Assembly: GCA_042095055.1 (NCBI GenBank)
Contig: JBELBZ010000005.1
Coordinates: 37,307 to 101,306 of the forward strand
Reading direction: 5' to 3'
DNA: 64,000 bases
Origin: UBA8752 sp042095055
GTDB taxonomy: Bacteria > Bacteroidota > Bacteroidia > Flavobacteriales_D > Sanyastnellaceae
The notes beneath the pieces were generated by a model. It made no database searches and was not told the origin of the DNA. It was given only the letters and a program-made list of their open reading frames with translations. Made by a program: the position numbers and the translations under genes. Shown one piece after another: positions 23,037-31,447 of the stretch (within the stretch, counting starts at the first letter, position 1; each line of letters opens with the position of its first letter).

Positions 23037-24618
23037 TGCCGTGACGGGCAGCAATGGCCTCTGCAACGCGCATGCCATCCATAGCTGCAGAGGCAATGCC
23101 CCCGGCATATCCGGCTCCTTCTCCGCATGGATAGAGTCCAGGAGCACCTTCCATTTCGAGGGTAATCTTGTCGCGCGCCATTCGGACTGGACTTGAGGTG
23201 CGGCTCTCAGGTGCCACTACGATGGCGTCTGGATGAATGTAACCGGGCATTTTTCGGTCAAAGTCCAGGATGCCTGCGATCAGCCGTTCCACGATAAAAG
23301 GAGGCAGCAAAGACGTCAAATCGACCGCGGTCAATCCAGAAAGGTAACTGCACGGCGGAAGGTCTTTGGATGGTTTTCGAGCGACAAAATCTGCCAGCCG
23401 CTGGGCAGGCGCACGCTGGTCACCACCGGCAGCTTCACTGCAAGCGCGCTCCACAGAACGCTGGAATTCCAAGGCACCCAAAGCCCCTTGGTGGCCTTGG
23501 GCATCCAAATCCTCCTCACTGACCGTTGTCACAATGCCGCTGTTGGCCCATGGATTGTTGCGCTTTGACGGACTCCATCCATTGGTGACCACCTCTCCAT
23601 CCTCGGTTGCACAGGGGGCAATGACACCACCTGGACACATGCAAAATGAAAACACCCCGCCACCCTCTGTTTGGGTAACCAAAGAATAAGCCGCCGGCGG
23701 CAAACCCAGGTCGTCGGCCAACACTTCGCCACGGAGTCTGTACTGGCGGACATTGACCCAAGACTGGGGATGCTCAATCCGAACGCCAAGCGCAAAAGGT
23801 TTGCGTTCCACCTGCAGCCCGCTCTCCTGCATCCATTCAAATACATCCCTTGCGCCATGCCCTGTGGCCACAACCACAGCAGCAGCGGCAACGCGCCCCT
23901 CTGCAGTGAGCACGCCCTGTACGGCACCAGAAGCGTCCCGGTCTACCCCCGTCACCCTGCATTGAAAGCGAACCTCTCCTCCACAGGAAACAATGCGCTC
24001 CCGCATGCTGGAGATGATCGCCGGCAACTTATTGGTCCCAATGTGAGGGTGGGTGTCGACCAAGATGTCCTGCTCTGCACCATGCTCCACCATCCAGCCC
24101 AGCACTTTGCGCCAGCTGCCGCGCTTCTTGGCCCGCGTGTAGAGCTTGCCATCCGAATAGGTGCCCGCCCCGCCTTCTCCGAAACAGTAGTTAGAATCCG
24201 GATCGACTTTGCCTTTTCGAATCAATTGAACGAGGTCCCGCCGCCGCTCCCTCACTTCCTTGCCGCGCTCGATCACGATGGGCTTGAACCCCAGTTCGAT
24301 GAGCCTTAAGGCACAGTACAACCCCGCTGGGCCTGCACCCACCACCACCACAGGCTGGGCATCTCCGACATTTTGCCAATGTCCCTTTACAAAGGACAGC
24401 TCCCCCACTTCAACCCCTACAACAAGCTCAACCACAGCGGGCCTCCGGCGTGCATCCAAACTGCGCTTTAAAACAGTAAACTGCTTGCAATCAATGCCCT
24501 GCTCCCGCAAAGCCGATGCAATGGCATCCGGGTCACGGGACGCCTTTGGCGAGAGGCGGACCATCGCAGTGGCTGCTGCTTCGGGGTCTTGGGACGGTCC
24601 TGAGGTGGCGCTGTTCAT
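23023..24618 (-). CDS. FAD-dependent dehydrogenase (COG2509 type)
   Basis: The start is ATG 24618 (531 residues); the longer open frame overlaps the divergent E1 gene. A short N-terminal domain precedes the FAD motif VVVVGAGPAGLYCALRLIELG (about residue 90), the GEGGAGTYSDGKLYTR segment, and a C-terminal GLYPCGEGAGYAGGI FAD-closing motif. These define the large uncharacterised FAD-dependent dehydrogenase family COG2509. The reaction is unknown. It shares a 66-bp divergent promoter region with the E1 dehydrogenase gene. Confidence 0.85.
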   Translation of the reverse strand: MNSATSGPSQDPEAAATAMVRLSPKASRDPDAIASALREQGIDCKQFTVLKRSLDARRRPAVVELVVGVEVGELSFVKGHWQNVGDAQPVVVVGAGPAGLYCALRLIELGFKPIVIERGKEVRERRRDLVQLIRKGKVDPDSNYCFGEGGAGTYSDGKLYTRAKKRGSWRKVLGWMVEHGAEQDILVDTHPHIGTNKLPAIISSMRERIVSCGGEVRFQCRVTGVDRDASGAVQGVLTAEGRVAAAAVVVATGHGARDVFEWMQESGLQVERKPFALGVRIEHPQSWVNVRQYRLRGEVLADDLGLPPAAYSLVTQTEGGGVFSFCMCPGGVIAPCATEDGEVVTNGWSPSKRNNPWANSGIVTTVSEEDLDAQGHQGALGALEFQRSVERACSEAAGGDQRAPAQRLADFVARKPSKDLPPCSYLSGLTAVDLTSLLPPFIVERLIAGILDFDRKMPGYIHPDAIVVAPESRTSSPVRMARDKITLEMEGAPGLYPCGEGAGYAGGIASAAMDGMRVAEAIAARHGISPD

Positions 24619-24626
24619 TTCCACGG

Positions 24627-24634
24627 GCAAAATA
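24627..24634 (-). promoter_or_regulatory. TATTTTGC box before the FAD dehydrogenase gene
   Basis: On the minus strand TATTTTGC starts at 24634, 16 bases before the ATG at 24618. It would give a leader of only a few bases. Confidence 0.4.
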
Positions 24635-24671
24635 CGCCCGACAGCTCCTGCGAGGCGGACAAAGGGGCAGT

Positions 24672-24679
24672 TAGATTTG
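24672..24679 (+). promoter_or_regulatory. Perfect -7 box TAGATTTG, 13 bases before the E1 gene
   Basis: TAGATTTG is an exact match to the Bacteroidota consensus TAnnTTTG. Its first T is 13 bases before ATG 24685, so the transcript would start at or within a base or two of the start codon. It supports ATG 24685 over the in-frame GTG at 24679, which lies at the end of the box. Confidence 0.55.
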
Positions 24680-24684
24680 TGGCA

Positions 24685-26703
24685 ATGGCCCCTACGAAGG
24701 TTCCCGAATTGCACATCGAAGACCGCGGCATTGCCCCCGATGTCATGCTTCAATTGCTCGATCAAATCCTGTTGCCCAGGCTGATCGAAGAAAAAATGCT
24801 CAGCCTGTTGCGGCAAGGGCGCATCAGCAAATGGTTCTCTGGCATGGGCCAAGAGGCCATTTCAGTGGGCTGCACCGCGGCATTGAACGCCGATGAGGTC
24901 ATCCTGCCCATGCACCGGAATTTGGGGGTCTTCACTACACGTGACGTGAGCCTGACACAGTTGTTTGCCCAATTCCAAGGCAAGGCCTCTGGTTTCACCC
25001 AAGGCCACGACCGCAGCTTTCACTTTGGATCGATGGACCACAACATTGTGGGCATGATCAGCCATTTAGGCCCGCAATTGGGGATTGCGGACGGCATTGC
25101 GTTGGCCTCTAAAAACCGCGGCAGCGGCAAAGCTACGCTGGTGTTTACAGGAGATGGAGGCACCAGCGAAGGCGACTTTCACGAAGCCCTGAACGTGGCG
25201 AGTGTATGGGAACTCCCCGTCCTGTTCTGCATCGAAAGCAACCACTGGGGTTTGTCCACTCCGAGTTCCCAGCAATTCCGATGCGCTCAGTTCATCGACA
25301 AAGCCGCTGGCTATGGCATCCCTGAAGCAGACGCCATGAGGGTCAACGGAAATGACATCTTGGAGGTGTATGATACCGTGCGCAAGGCCGCGGCCTCCAT
25401 TCGAAAAAACCCGCGGCCCATATTGCTGGAGTTCGACACATTTCGGCGCAGGGGGCACGAAGAGGCGAGCGGAACCAAATACTATCCCGAAGGCATTATT
25501 GAAGCCTGGGAGCAACGGGATCCTGTGGACCGTTATGTGGAGTTCCTCATCGACAAGGGACACATCACTTCAGAGGAAGTCGAAGCCCGCAAGACCGACA
25601 TACAGAAGGCCATTGCCACTGCGCTAAAAGCCGCTGAATCAGAGCCAGAAGTTGTAGCGGATGCGAATCACGAAGTGGAACGGTTGTTCCGCCGCGACGC
25701 CCCTGCCCTGCGTGCACCGGGATCAGAAACGAAAGAACTGAGGTTCATAGACGCCATCTCCGAAGGGCTATCCACGGCGATGGAACGTCACGGCGACCTT
25801 GTATTGATGGGACAAGACATCGGCCATTACGGGGGTGTCTTCAAGGTGACCGATGGATTTGTAGATCGGTTTGGAGAAGACAGGGTCCGGAATACGCCTT
25901 TGTGCGAAAGTGCCATCATTGGCTCTGGACTCGGCCTTTCCATAGCAGGAATGAAGGCCATGGTCGAAATGCAGTTCGCGGATTTCGTGACGTGCGGCTT
26001 CAACCAAATCGTCAACAACCTCGCCAAACTTCACTGGCGTTGGGGGCAGCAGGCCGATGTCGTGGTGCGCATGCCCACTGGAGGCGGTGTGGCCGCCGGA
26101 CCATTTCACAGCCAATCCAACGAGGCTTGGTTCTTCCACGTGCCCGGACTCATGATCGCATACCCCGCGTTCCCTGAGGATGCCAAAGGCCTGCTCGCCA
26201 CGGCCTTTGACACCCCAAACCCGGTCTTGTTTTTTGAACACAAGGCGCTGTACCGCAGCCTCAGCGGGGAAGTCCCCACCAATGATTACAGCCTGCCCTT
26301 TGGACAAGCGCGTCTCATGGGCTCACCTGTTGATGCACTGATTGTCACATACGGCATGGGCGTTCATTGGGCCCTTGAAGAGGCAGAGCGCCTCCGTTCA
26401 GAAGGCATGGGCGAAGTTGGAGTTTTGGACCTCAGGACACTCGCTCCATTGGATTGGGATGCTGTTTTTGATGCCTCTGCGCAAGCCGGCCGCGTGTTGG
26501 TCCTGCATGAGGACAACCTTACAGGGGGCATTGGTGCTGAAATTGCGGCCAGGGTCCAAGAAAACTGCTTCTCGCACCTCGATGCGCCTGTCTCTCGGGT
26601 GGCTTCATTGGATACTCCGATTCCTTTTGCCCCCAACCTCGAAGCCGAATACCTTCCACGTCAGCGGTTGACCCAAGCCTTAGAGGCTCTGCTCGCATAC
26701 TGA
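24685..26703 (+). CDS. Fused E1 alpha/beta subunit of a 2-oxoacid (branched-chain type) dehydrogenase
   Basis: A 672-residue fusion starting at ATG 24685. Residues 1-335 are the E1 alpha part with the thiamine diphosphate motif G156-D157-G158 ending at Asn186. Residues about 350-672 are the E1 beta part, beginning FIDAISEGLSTAM. E1 decarboxylates a 2-oxoacid and passes the acyl group to lipoyl-E2; the sequence most resembles branched-chain or 2-oxoisovalerate E1. Single-chain E1 enzymes of this size are common in Bacteroidota. No E2 or E3 gene is nearby, so the complex is encoded at dispersed sites. Confidence 0.9.
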   Translation: MAPTKVPELHIEDRGIAPDVMLQLLDQILLPRLIEEKMLSLLRQGRISKWFSGMGQEAISVGCTAALNADEVILPMHRNLGVFTTRDVSLTQLFAQFQGKASGFTQGHDRSFHFGSMDHNIVGMISHLGPQLGIADGIALASKNRGSGKATLVFTGDGGTSEGDFHEALNVASVWELPVLFCIESNHWGLSTPSSQQFRCAQFIDKAAGYGIPEADAMRVNGNDILEVYDTVRKAAASIRKNPRPILLEFDTFRRRGHEEASGTKYYPEGIIEAWEQRDPVDRYVEFLIDKGHITSEEVEARKTDIQKAIATALKAAESEPEVVADANHEVERLFRRDAPALRAPGSETKELRFIDAISEGLSTAMERHGDLVLMGQDIGHYGGVFKVTDGFVDRFGEDRVRNTPLCESAIIGSGLGLSIAGMKAMVEMQFADFVTCGFNQIVNNLAKLHWRWGQQADVVVRMPTGGGVAAGPFHSQSNEAWFFHVPGLMIAYPAFPEDAKGLLATAFDTPNPVLFFEHKALYRSLSGEVPTNDYSLPFGQARLMGSPVDALIVTYGMGVHWALEEAERLRSEGMGEVGVLDLRTLAPLDWDAVFDASAQAGRVLVLHEDNLTGGIGAEIAARVQENCFSHLDAPVSRVASLDTPIPFAPNLEAEYLPRQRLTQALEALLAY

Positions 26704-26755
26704 AGCATCTTTTCCACAAGCCGCACACATCGCCCTTTCGCGTTGTACTCCATGC

Positions 26756-26763
26756 TACTTTGA
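26756..26763 (+). promoter_or_regulatory. TACTTTGA box 12 bases before the gene at 26768
   Basis: TACTTTGA starts exactly 12 bases before ATG 26768, inside the 64-bp gap after the E1 gene. It supports this small gene being real and its ATG being the start. Confidence 0.45.
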
Positions 26764-26767
26764 GGGC

Positions 26768-27106
26768 ATGTCAAGGGGTGAAACAGAACGTGCGGTCCGA
26801 AGTGTGCTGTTCGACGTGCTCGAAAAATGTGCCCGGAACATGGAATCTGCTCCAAACAAAAGGGCGTATCAACCTGTCGCTTACGCCGTGCACGCTGCCA
26901 TGGAGGACTTTGAAAGGCAATTCACCAAGCCCAACCTCGACGACAAGCACCACCAACAGTTGTTCAGTCGGGCTCAAGACATGGCGTTGGAATGGTTGCT
27001 CACCATTCAGGACCTGAGGAGGGAAGCGCCCTTCACTGAAGGCTTGGAAACCTTGCCCACTTGGGAAGTCAGCAGGTCCACTGGAACCCTACCAGAGGTC
27101 GTTTGA
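26768..27106 (+). CDS. Small protein of unknown function
   Basis: A 112-residue, mostly helical soluble protein without signal peptide or membrane segment. It is rich in charged residues, with a helix-forming middle (VHAAMEDFERQF). I do not recognise it. The promoter-like box 12 bases upstream and its compact fit between neighbours support it being a gene. It abuts the convergent gene at 27107 with no spacer. Confidence 0.6.
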   Translation: MSRGETERAVRSVLFDVLEKCARNMESAPNKRAYQPVAYAVHAAMEDFERQFTKPNLDDKHHQQLFSRAQDMALEWLLTIQDLRREAPFTEGLETLPTWEVSRSTGTLPEVV

Positions 27107-27649
27107 TTACCGGCGGCGCATGACCTGCTGGGGATTCTTGATCGCCTGCTCAATGGTCCGAATGTCGGCCTTAAGCATGCCCTTCTTGTCCAAGCGCTTG
27201 GCCTGAACAATCAATGCCTTGGCCTCTTTGGTTCGCCGCTTGGAGCTTTGAATCGCAGCGAGATTCAGCATCACAGCAGCCTTTTCTTCATCCCGCTTTA
27301 GGCCCACTTCCAAAGCCGTTCGAAAGGCCTTTTCAGCTTCTGGCAAGCTTGACTCGAGCAAAAGGTTGCCCTGGAGAAACCAATACTGTCCGCGGTTGCG
27401 CGGCCACAGGTGCTTCGGATTGATGCCCGCCAATACTTCACGCGCCTTGTCCATCTTCTGCTGCTGGATGCGAAAAGCCACCATCACCATCCGCAAGCTG
27501 CGCGTGGCGCTTAGACCGAAAACAGCAGCCAACAAAACCATGCCGATGCCACTGCCGGTGTACCCCGTCATAAAGCATTGGACGGCATAGGCCACGGCGC
27601 CAGCGGCCAGGGCAATCTTGAGAATACGGGAGTCGAATGGGATGCGCAT
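27107..27649 (-). CDS. Membrane-anchored TPR-like protein, unknown function
   Basis: A 180-residue protein with two N-terminal hydrophobic segments (about 8-27 and 32-50) forming a membrane hairpin. A helical domain of about 120 residues follows with TPR-like pairs (YWFLQGNLLLESS, EKAFRTALEVGLKRDEEKAAVMLNLA). The soluble part probably faces the cytoplasm and binds a partner protein. No named family was recognised. A TAGTTTCG box lies 44 bases upstream. Confidence 0.7.
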   Translation of the reverse strand: MRIPFDSRILKIALAAGAVAYAVQCFMTGYTGSGIGMVLLAAVFGLSATRSLRMVMVAFRIQQQKMDKAREVLAGINPKHLWPRNRGQYWFLQGNLLLESSLPEAEKAFRTALEVGLKRDEEKAAVMLNLAAIQSSKRRTKEAKALIVQAKRLDKKGMLKADIRTIEQAIKNPQQVMRRR

Positions 27650-27685
27650 GTTGGACGGGGGACTTTCTGCGGTGATGACCGGTTG

Positions 27686-27724
27686 CGAAACTAACGCGCC
27701 TGCCGTTTAGATGGCATAAATTCG
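27686..27724. promoter_or_regulatory. Divergent -7-type boxes between 27649 and 27746
   Basis: The 96-bp divergent gap holds TAGTTTCG on the minus strand (27693-27686, 44 bases before ATG 27649) and TAAATTCG on the plus strand (27717-27724, 29 bases before ATG 27746). Both are variants of TAnnTTTG. Both transcripts would have short leaders. Confidence 0.35.
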
Positions 27725-27745
27725 CAGCTTAGGAGTGCACCAAAA

Positions 27746-28324
27746 ATGAACCTCATCCGTTTCCGTGTGATCATTGACATCGAAGAAGACGTCTTTCGGG
27801 ACATCCTCATCGGCAAGTCAGCTCCGCTTGAGGACCTGCACCGCGGGATTCTCGCTGCTTTTGACTTTGGTGAAGGAGAAATGGCCTCGTTCTTTCAATC
27901 AGATGAAGATTGGGGTCGGGGACGCGAGGTGCCACTGATGGACATGGGAACCGACGATTCCGGTACGCCCTATCCTTCCATGCGCACAGTGTCAGTCAGC
28001 GATATGGTTGCGGCAGACAACGACCGCATGGTCTACGTTTATGACTTCTTGAGAATGTGGTGCTTCTACGTAGAAGTGGTGGGCATCGAGGAAGGAGAGA
28101 TTCCTGAATACCCCCTCCTTGCGGAAGAATTTGGCACGGCACCGGACCAGTACTCCAAAGAGGTCGACCTCTTGGACGGTCTTGAAGAAGAGGCTCCCGA
28201 AGACGACGGGCCATTGAAGACAGGCGATCCCGAGCTGGACGCCTACCTCAATGAAGGGGAAGACGATGAAGACGACGGTCCGAGCTTCACTTCGCTCGAC
28301 GATTTGGACGAAGCAGCGTATTGA
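27746..28324 (+). CDS. pRiA4b ORF-3-like domain protein
   Basis: A 192-residue acidic protein. Residues about 1-130 look like the pRiA4b ORF-3/IS1096 TnpR-like domain (IRFRVIIDIEEDVFRDILI, LEDLHRGILAAFDF, MVYVYDFLRMWCFYVEVV), a small beta-rich fold found on plasmids and in Bacteroidota chromosomes. The C-terminal 60 residues are very rich in Asp and Glu. The molecular role is unknown. Its TGA overlaps a TTG start of miaA (TTGA), so the two genes are probably co-translated, as is common in Bacteroidota. Confidence 0.75.
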   Translation: MNLIRFRVIIDIEEDVFRDILIGKSAPLEDLHRGILAAFDFGEGEMASFFQSDEDWGRGREVPLMDMGTDDSGTPYPSMRTVSVSDMVAADNDRMVYVYDFLRMWCFYVEVVGIEEGEIPEYPLLAEEFGTAPDQYSKEVDLLDGLEEEAPEDDGPLKTGDPELDAYLNEGEDDEDDGPSFTSLDDLDEAAY

Positions 28325-29325
28325 AATTAACCCGCAATGACACCCAAGCGCGCGGCAACGCGCCTTTGCTCATCTCGATTGTGGGCCCTACTGCTGTTGG
28401 AAAGACGGGGCTATCCATAGCGCTTGCACAGGCGCTCAACGCTGAGATTGTTTCGGCTGACAGCCGCCAATTTTACCGCGGGATTCCCATCGGCACTGCC
28501 CAACCTACTGCTGAAGAGCGCGCCCAAGCCCCGCACCACTTTGTGGATTTCTTGTCCCTTGACGAGGAATACAGCTCCGGTCGGTTTGCGGAAGAAGCCA
28601 CCGGCTGGCTCCAAGGCTACTTTGAACAGCGCGCAGCACAAGGCTTGCCGCGTGTGGCCATATTGGTGGGAGGAAGTGGCCTTTACACCCAAGCGGTTCA
28701 GGACGGTTTTGACGACATCCCTGCAGACCCAAAAGTGCGCGCTGAACTCAATGCTCTGCACGCTCAAGAGGGTTTGGAGCCGCTGCTGACCGAACTCGAA
28801 ATGCGCGATCCTGAGCACCGCAAGGTGGTGGACCCCTCCAACCCCCACAGGATCATCCGCGCGCTGGAAGTGTGCAGGACTTCGGGCCAGGCCTATACCG
28901 CATTGCGAAAACAACATGCCGAGAGGCGGCGATGCCATGCCGGGGGCTGGTCACGCTCTGAAGGTCGCGCATGGGATACGTTGACCGTCGGCCTGGGAGC
29001 GCCGCGGTCTTTTTTGCACGAACGCATCAATGCGCGCACCCTTGAGATGGTCGAATCAGGCTGGTTGGACGAGGCGAGCAAGGTCATTCATATGCGCCAT
29101 GTCAACGCACTGAGAACCGTGGGATACCCTCCGCTGTTTGAAGTACTCGAAGGCACCATGAATATGGATACAGCAGTGCGCAGAATTCAAGAAACAACCC
29201 GGCAATTCGCGCGGCGTCAACTGACCTGGTTTCACCGCCAACCCTGCGTGCACTGGGTAGATGCCCGTTATCCCGAACGCGCTGTATCTCTGGTACGTGA
29301 TTTTGTGAGCCATGGCAGCCTCTAA
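28321..29325 (+). CDS. miaA: tRNA dimethylallyltransferase MiaA
   Basis: A 334-residue enzyme that transfers a dimethylallyl group to A37 of tRNAs reading UNN codons. The P-loop GPTAVGKT is at residues 22-29, followed by the SADSRQFYRG substrate motif and an IGTAQPT segment. I chose the TTG at 28321, which overlaps the upstream TGA; no ATG is available before the P-loop. Length is slightly above the usual ~310. It overlaps mutS2 by 14 bases. Confidence 0.94.
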   Translation: MKLTRNDTQARGNAPLLISIVGPTAVGKTGLSIALAQALNAEIVSADSRQFYRGIPIGTAQPTAEERAQAPHHFVDFLSLDEEYSSGRFAEEATGWLQGYFEQRAAQGLPRVAILVGGSGLYTQAVQDGFDDIPADPKVRAELNALHAQEGLEPLLTELEMRDPEHRKVVDPSNPHRIIRALEVCRTSGQAYTALRKQHAERRRCHAGGWSRSEGRAWDTLTVGLGAPRSFLHERINARTLEMVESGWLDEASKVIHMRHVNALRTVGYPPLFEVLEGTMNMDTAVRRIQETTRQFARRQLTWFHRQPCVHWVDARYPERAVSLVRDFVSHGSL

Positions 29326-31447
29326 AGCGCCTGCAGATCCCCAAAAGGGAGCCGTAGGTTTTGATGATCAGACCATCGAAGACCTCGATTTCGCCGCCAT
29401 TCGGGGATTGTTAGAGGACCATTGTACTTCTGATTCTGCGCGCAGAAAAGCGCAAACACTGGTGCCCAGCGCACACCGCCCGAGTGTGACATCGGCACTC
29501 CAATCCACGGACGAACTGCGGCGGATCAGGGTAGAGGGATACAGTTTTCCGACACTGGTATTTGAGGAAATCCGAGGCGAAATCAAACTTTTAGAAGTTT
29601 CGGGCTCGGCCTTGACAGAAGCCGGTTTCATGCGGGTGTTGCAATGCACCCGTTTGGTCAACGACATTGTTGGAGCGCTTCAGGGACGTGAACGCGGATT
29701 CCCACACCTGTGCGGCATGCTCGGTACAGTGAGCGAAAACAAAGAAATCGTCAAAGAAATTGAGGGTGTTTTCGATCCCAAAGGAGGGGTCCGAAGCCAA
29801 GCCTCACCTGAATTGGCGCGCATCCGCATCAACATGCAAACGGCGCGCCGTCAAGTCAACCGGCTGTTCGACAAAGCCATGCGTTCTTGTGTCAAACAAG
29901 GTTGGCTGGCCGACACTGCCGAAGGCTACCTCAACGAGCGCCGTGTTCTCGCCGTGGCCAGCACACACAAACGCAAGGTGCGGGGCTCTGCACTCGGCAC
30001 CTCCAAAACAGGGTCTGTCACCTTTATAGAACCTGCGGATTGCCACCAAGTCAACCACGAGTTGGAGATGCTTCGCGACGATGAGCGAAGAGAAATTGTG
30101 CGCATTCTCAGGGAGTTGACCCAGCGCATTCGCAAATACACCCCCCTGATCAAAGCCCAACAGCGCTTGCTTGTTCGCCTGGACTTCATCCAAGCGAAGG
30201 TGAAGCTCGCCCTCTCTATGGATGCGAGCATGCCGCATATCGTAAAGGACCAGCGCCTGGATTTGCTCAAGGCCCACCACCCCCTGCTGTTGCTCGCCCA
30301 CCGCAGCAAGGACTTGCCCGTTGAGCCTCAAAATCTGACGCTGCACCAAGGGCGCAGGATGCTCATCATCAGTGGCCCCAACGCAGGCGGAAAATCCATC
30401 ACCCTCAAAATGGTGGGCCTGCTACAAGCCATGGTTCAGAGTGGGCTTCTCGTCCCCGTTCACCCCAACAGCGCGTTCGGTTTGTTCAAGCAGATCCTGA
30501 CCGATATCGGTGACAACCAAAGCATTGAGAACCAACTCTCCACATACAGCTATCGGCTCAACAGAATGAAGGGATTCCTCGATGGCGCGAACCGCAACAG
30601 CCTGCTCCTCCTCGACGAGTTTGGAACCGGTAGCGACCCCGAACTCGGTGGCGCTTTGGCGGAGGTGTTCTTTGAGGAACTCTACAACCAAGGGGTTTTT
30701 GGCGTGATCACCACGCACTACGCCAACATCAAGACCCGCGCCACGGACATGCCCGAGGCGATCAACGGCAGCATGCTGTTTGATGCAGACACCCTCTCGC
30801 CCACTTACCACTTGGACCTCGGACAGCCTGGCAGCTCCTTTACCTTTGAAGTGGCAGAGCTCAACGGCATACCCGCCGACATCATCGAACGTGCCAAACA
30901 AAAACTCGACCCGCGAAAAGTGAGGCTCGATGGCTTGATCGCATCCTTGCAAAAGGAGAAAACAAGGCAGGTCAAAATGACCGACCGGCAGCTCAAAGCA
31001 GAGCATGCTGCCGCAGAAGCGAAACGCTCATTTGAAGAGCGCACAGCGCGGCTCGAAGAGCGTCAGGAATCGGTTCAACGGGTCGGCAAGGATCAAAACG
31101 ATGCCCTGGTGCGCGGCAAAAAATTGCAGCAGTTCATCGACAGGTTTACGTCGGGGCAAGCCAACAAACCGCTCCTCGAAGACATCCGGAAATACCTCTC
31201 TGTTGAAGCCACCAAACAGACAGAGAAGGCCCAGGCTGTAGCCCGGAAAAAAGCCGCAGCACAGGCGCGCAAGAAATCAAAAAGGCCCAAGCAAAACACC
31301 GACCGCATCAGTGTAGGCAGCACAGTTCGCCTCAAGGAAGGCCGTCAAAGGGGTGAAGTTCTGGCCGTTAAAGGCCAAAAAGCCACCGTGGCCTTTGGAG
31401 ACTTCCGGACGCGCGTTGAATTGGAAGACCTCGTTTGGGTCAGGTGA
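29312..31447 (+). CDS. MutS2-type protein lacking the Smr domain
   Basis: A 711-residue MutS2 homologue. The order is N-terminal helical core and clamp (about 1-300), ATPase with Walker A GPNAGGKS (355-362) and Walker B region LLLDEFGTGSDPELGGALAE, a long coiled coil (about 530-600), and a C-terminal KOW-like beta segment. Canonical MutS2 (about 780 residues) ends in an Smr endonuclease domain; none is present, since the protein ends ELEDLVWVR. Shorter MutS2 forms are typical of Bacteroidota. MutS2 has been linked to recombination control and, in Bacillus, rescue of collided ribosomes; which applies here is unknown. It ends directly against the convergent protease gene. Confidence 0.9.
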   Translation: MAASKAPADPQKGAVGFDDQTIEDLDFAAIRGLLEDHCTSDSARRKAQTLVPSAHRPSVTSALQSTDELRRIRVEGYSFPTLVFEEIRGEIKLLEVSGSALTEAGFMRVLQCTRLVNDIVGALQGRERGFPHLCGMLGTVSENKEIVKEIEGVFDPKGGVRSQASPELARIRINMQTARRQVNRLFDKAMRSCVKQGWLADTAEGYLNERRVLAVASTHKRKVRGSALGTSKTGSVTFIEPADCHQVNHELEMLRDDERREIVRILRELTQRIRKYTPLIKAQQRLLVRLDFIQAKVKLALSMDASMPHIVKDQRLDLLKAHHPLLLLAHRSKDLPVEPQNLTLHQGRRMLIISGPNAGGKSITLKMVGLLQAMVQSGLLVPVHPNSAFGLFKQILTDIGDNQSIENQLSTYSYRLNRMKGFLDGANRNSLLLLDEFGTGSDPELGGALAEVFFEELYNQGVFGVITTHYANIKTRATDMPEAINGSMLFDADTLSPTYHLDLGQPGSSFTFEVAELNGIPADIIERAKQKLDPRKVRLDGLIASLQKEKTRQVKMTDRQLKAEHAAAEAKRSFEERTARLEERQESVQRVGKDQNDALVRGKKLQQFIDRFTSGQANKPLLEDIRKYLSVEATKQTEKAQAVARKKAAAQARKKSKRPKQNTDRISVGSTVRLKEGRQRGEVLAVKGQKATVAFGDFRTRVELEDLVWVR

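Noticed and set aside
27746..28324. A mobile element implied by the pRiA4b ORF-3/IS1096-like protein
   Set aside because: No transposase, inverted repeats or target duplication flank it, and it is embedded in an operon with miaA.
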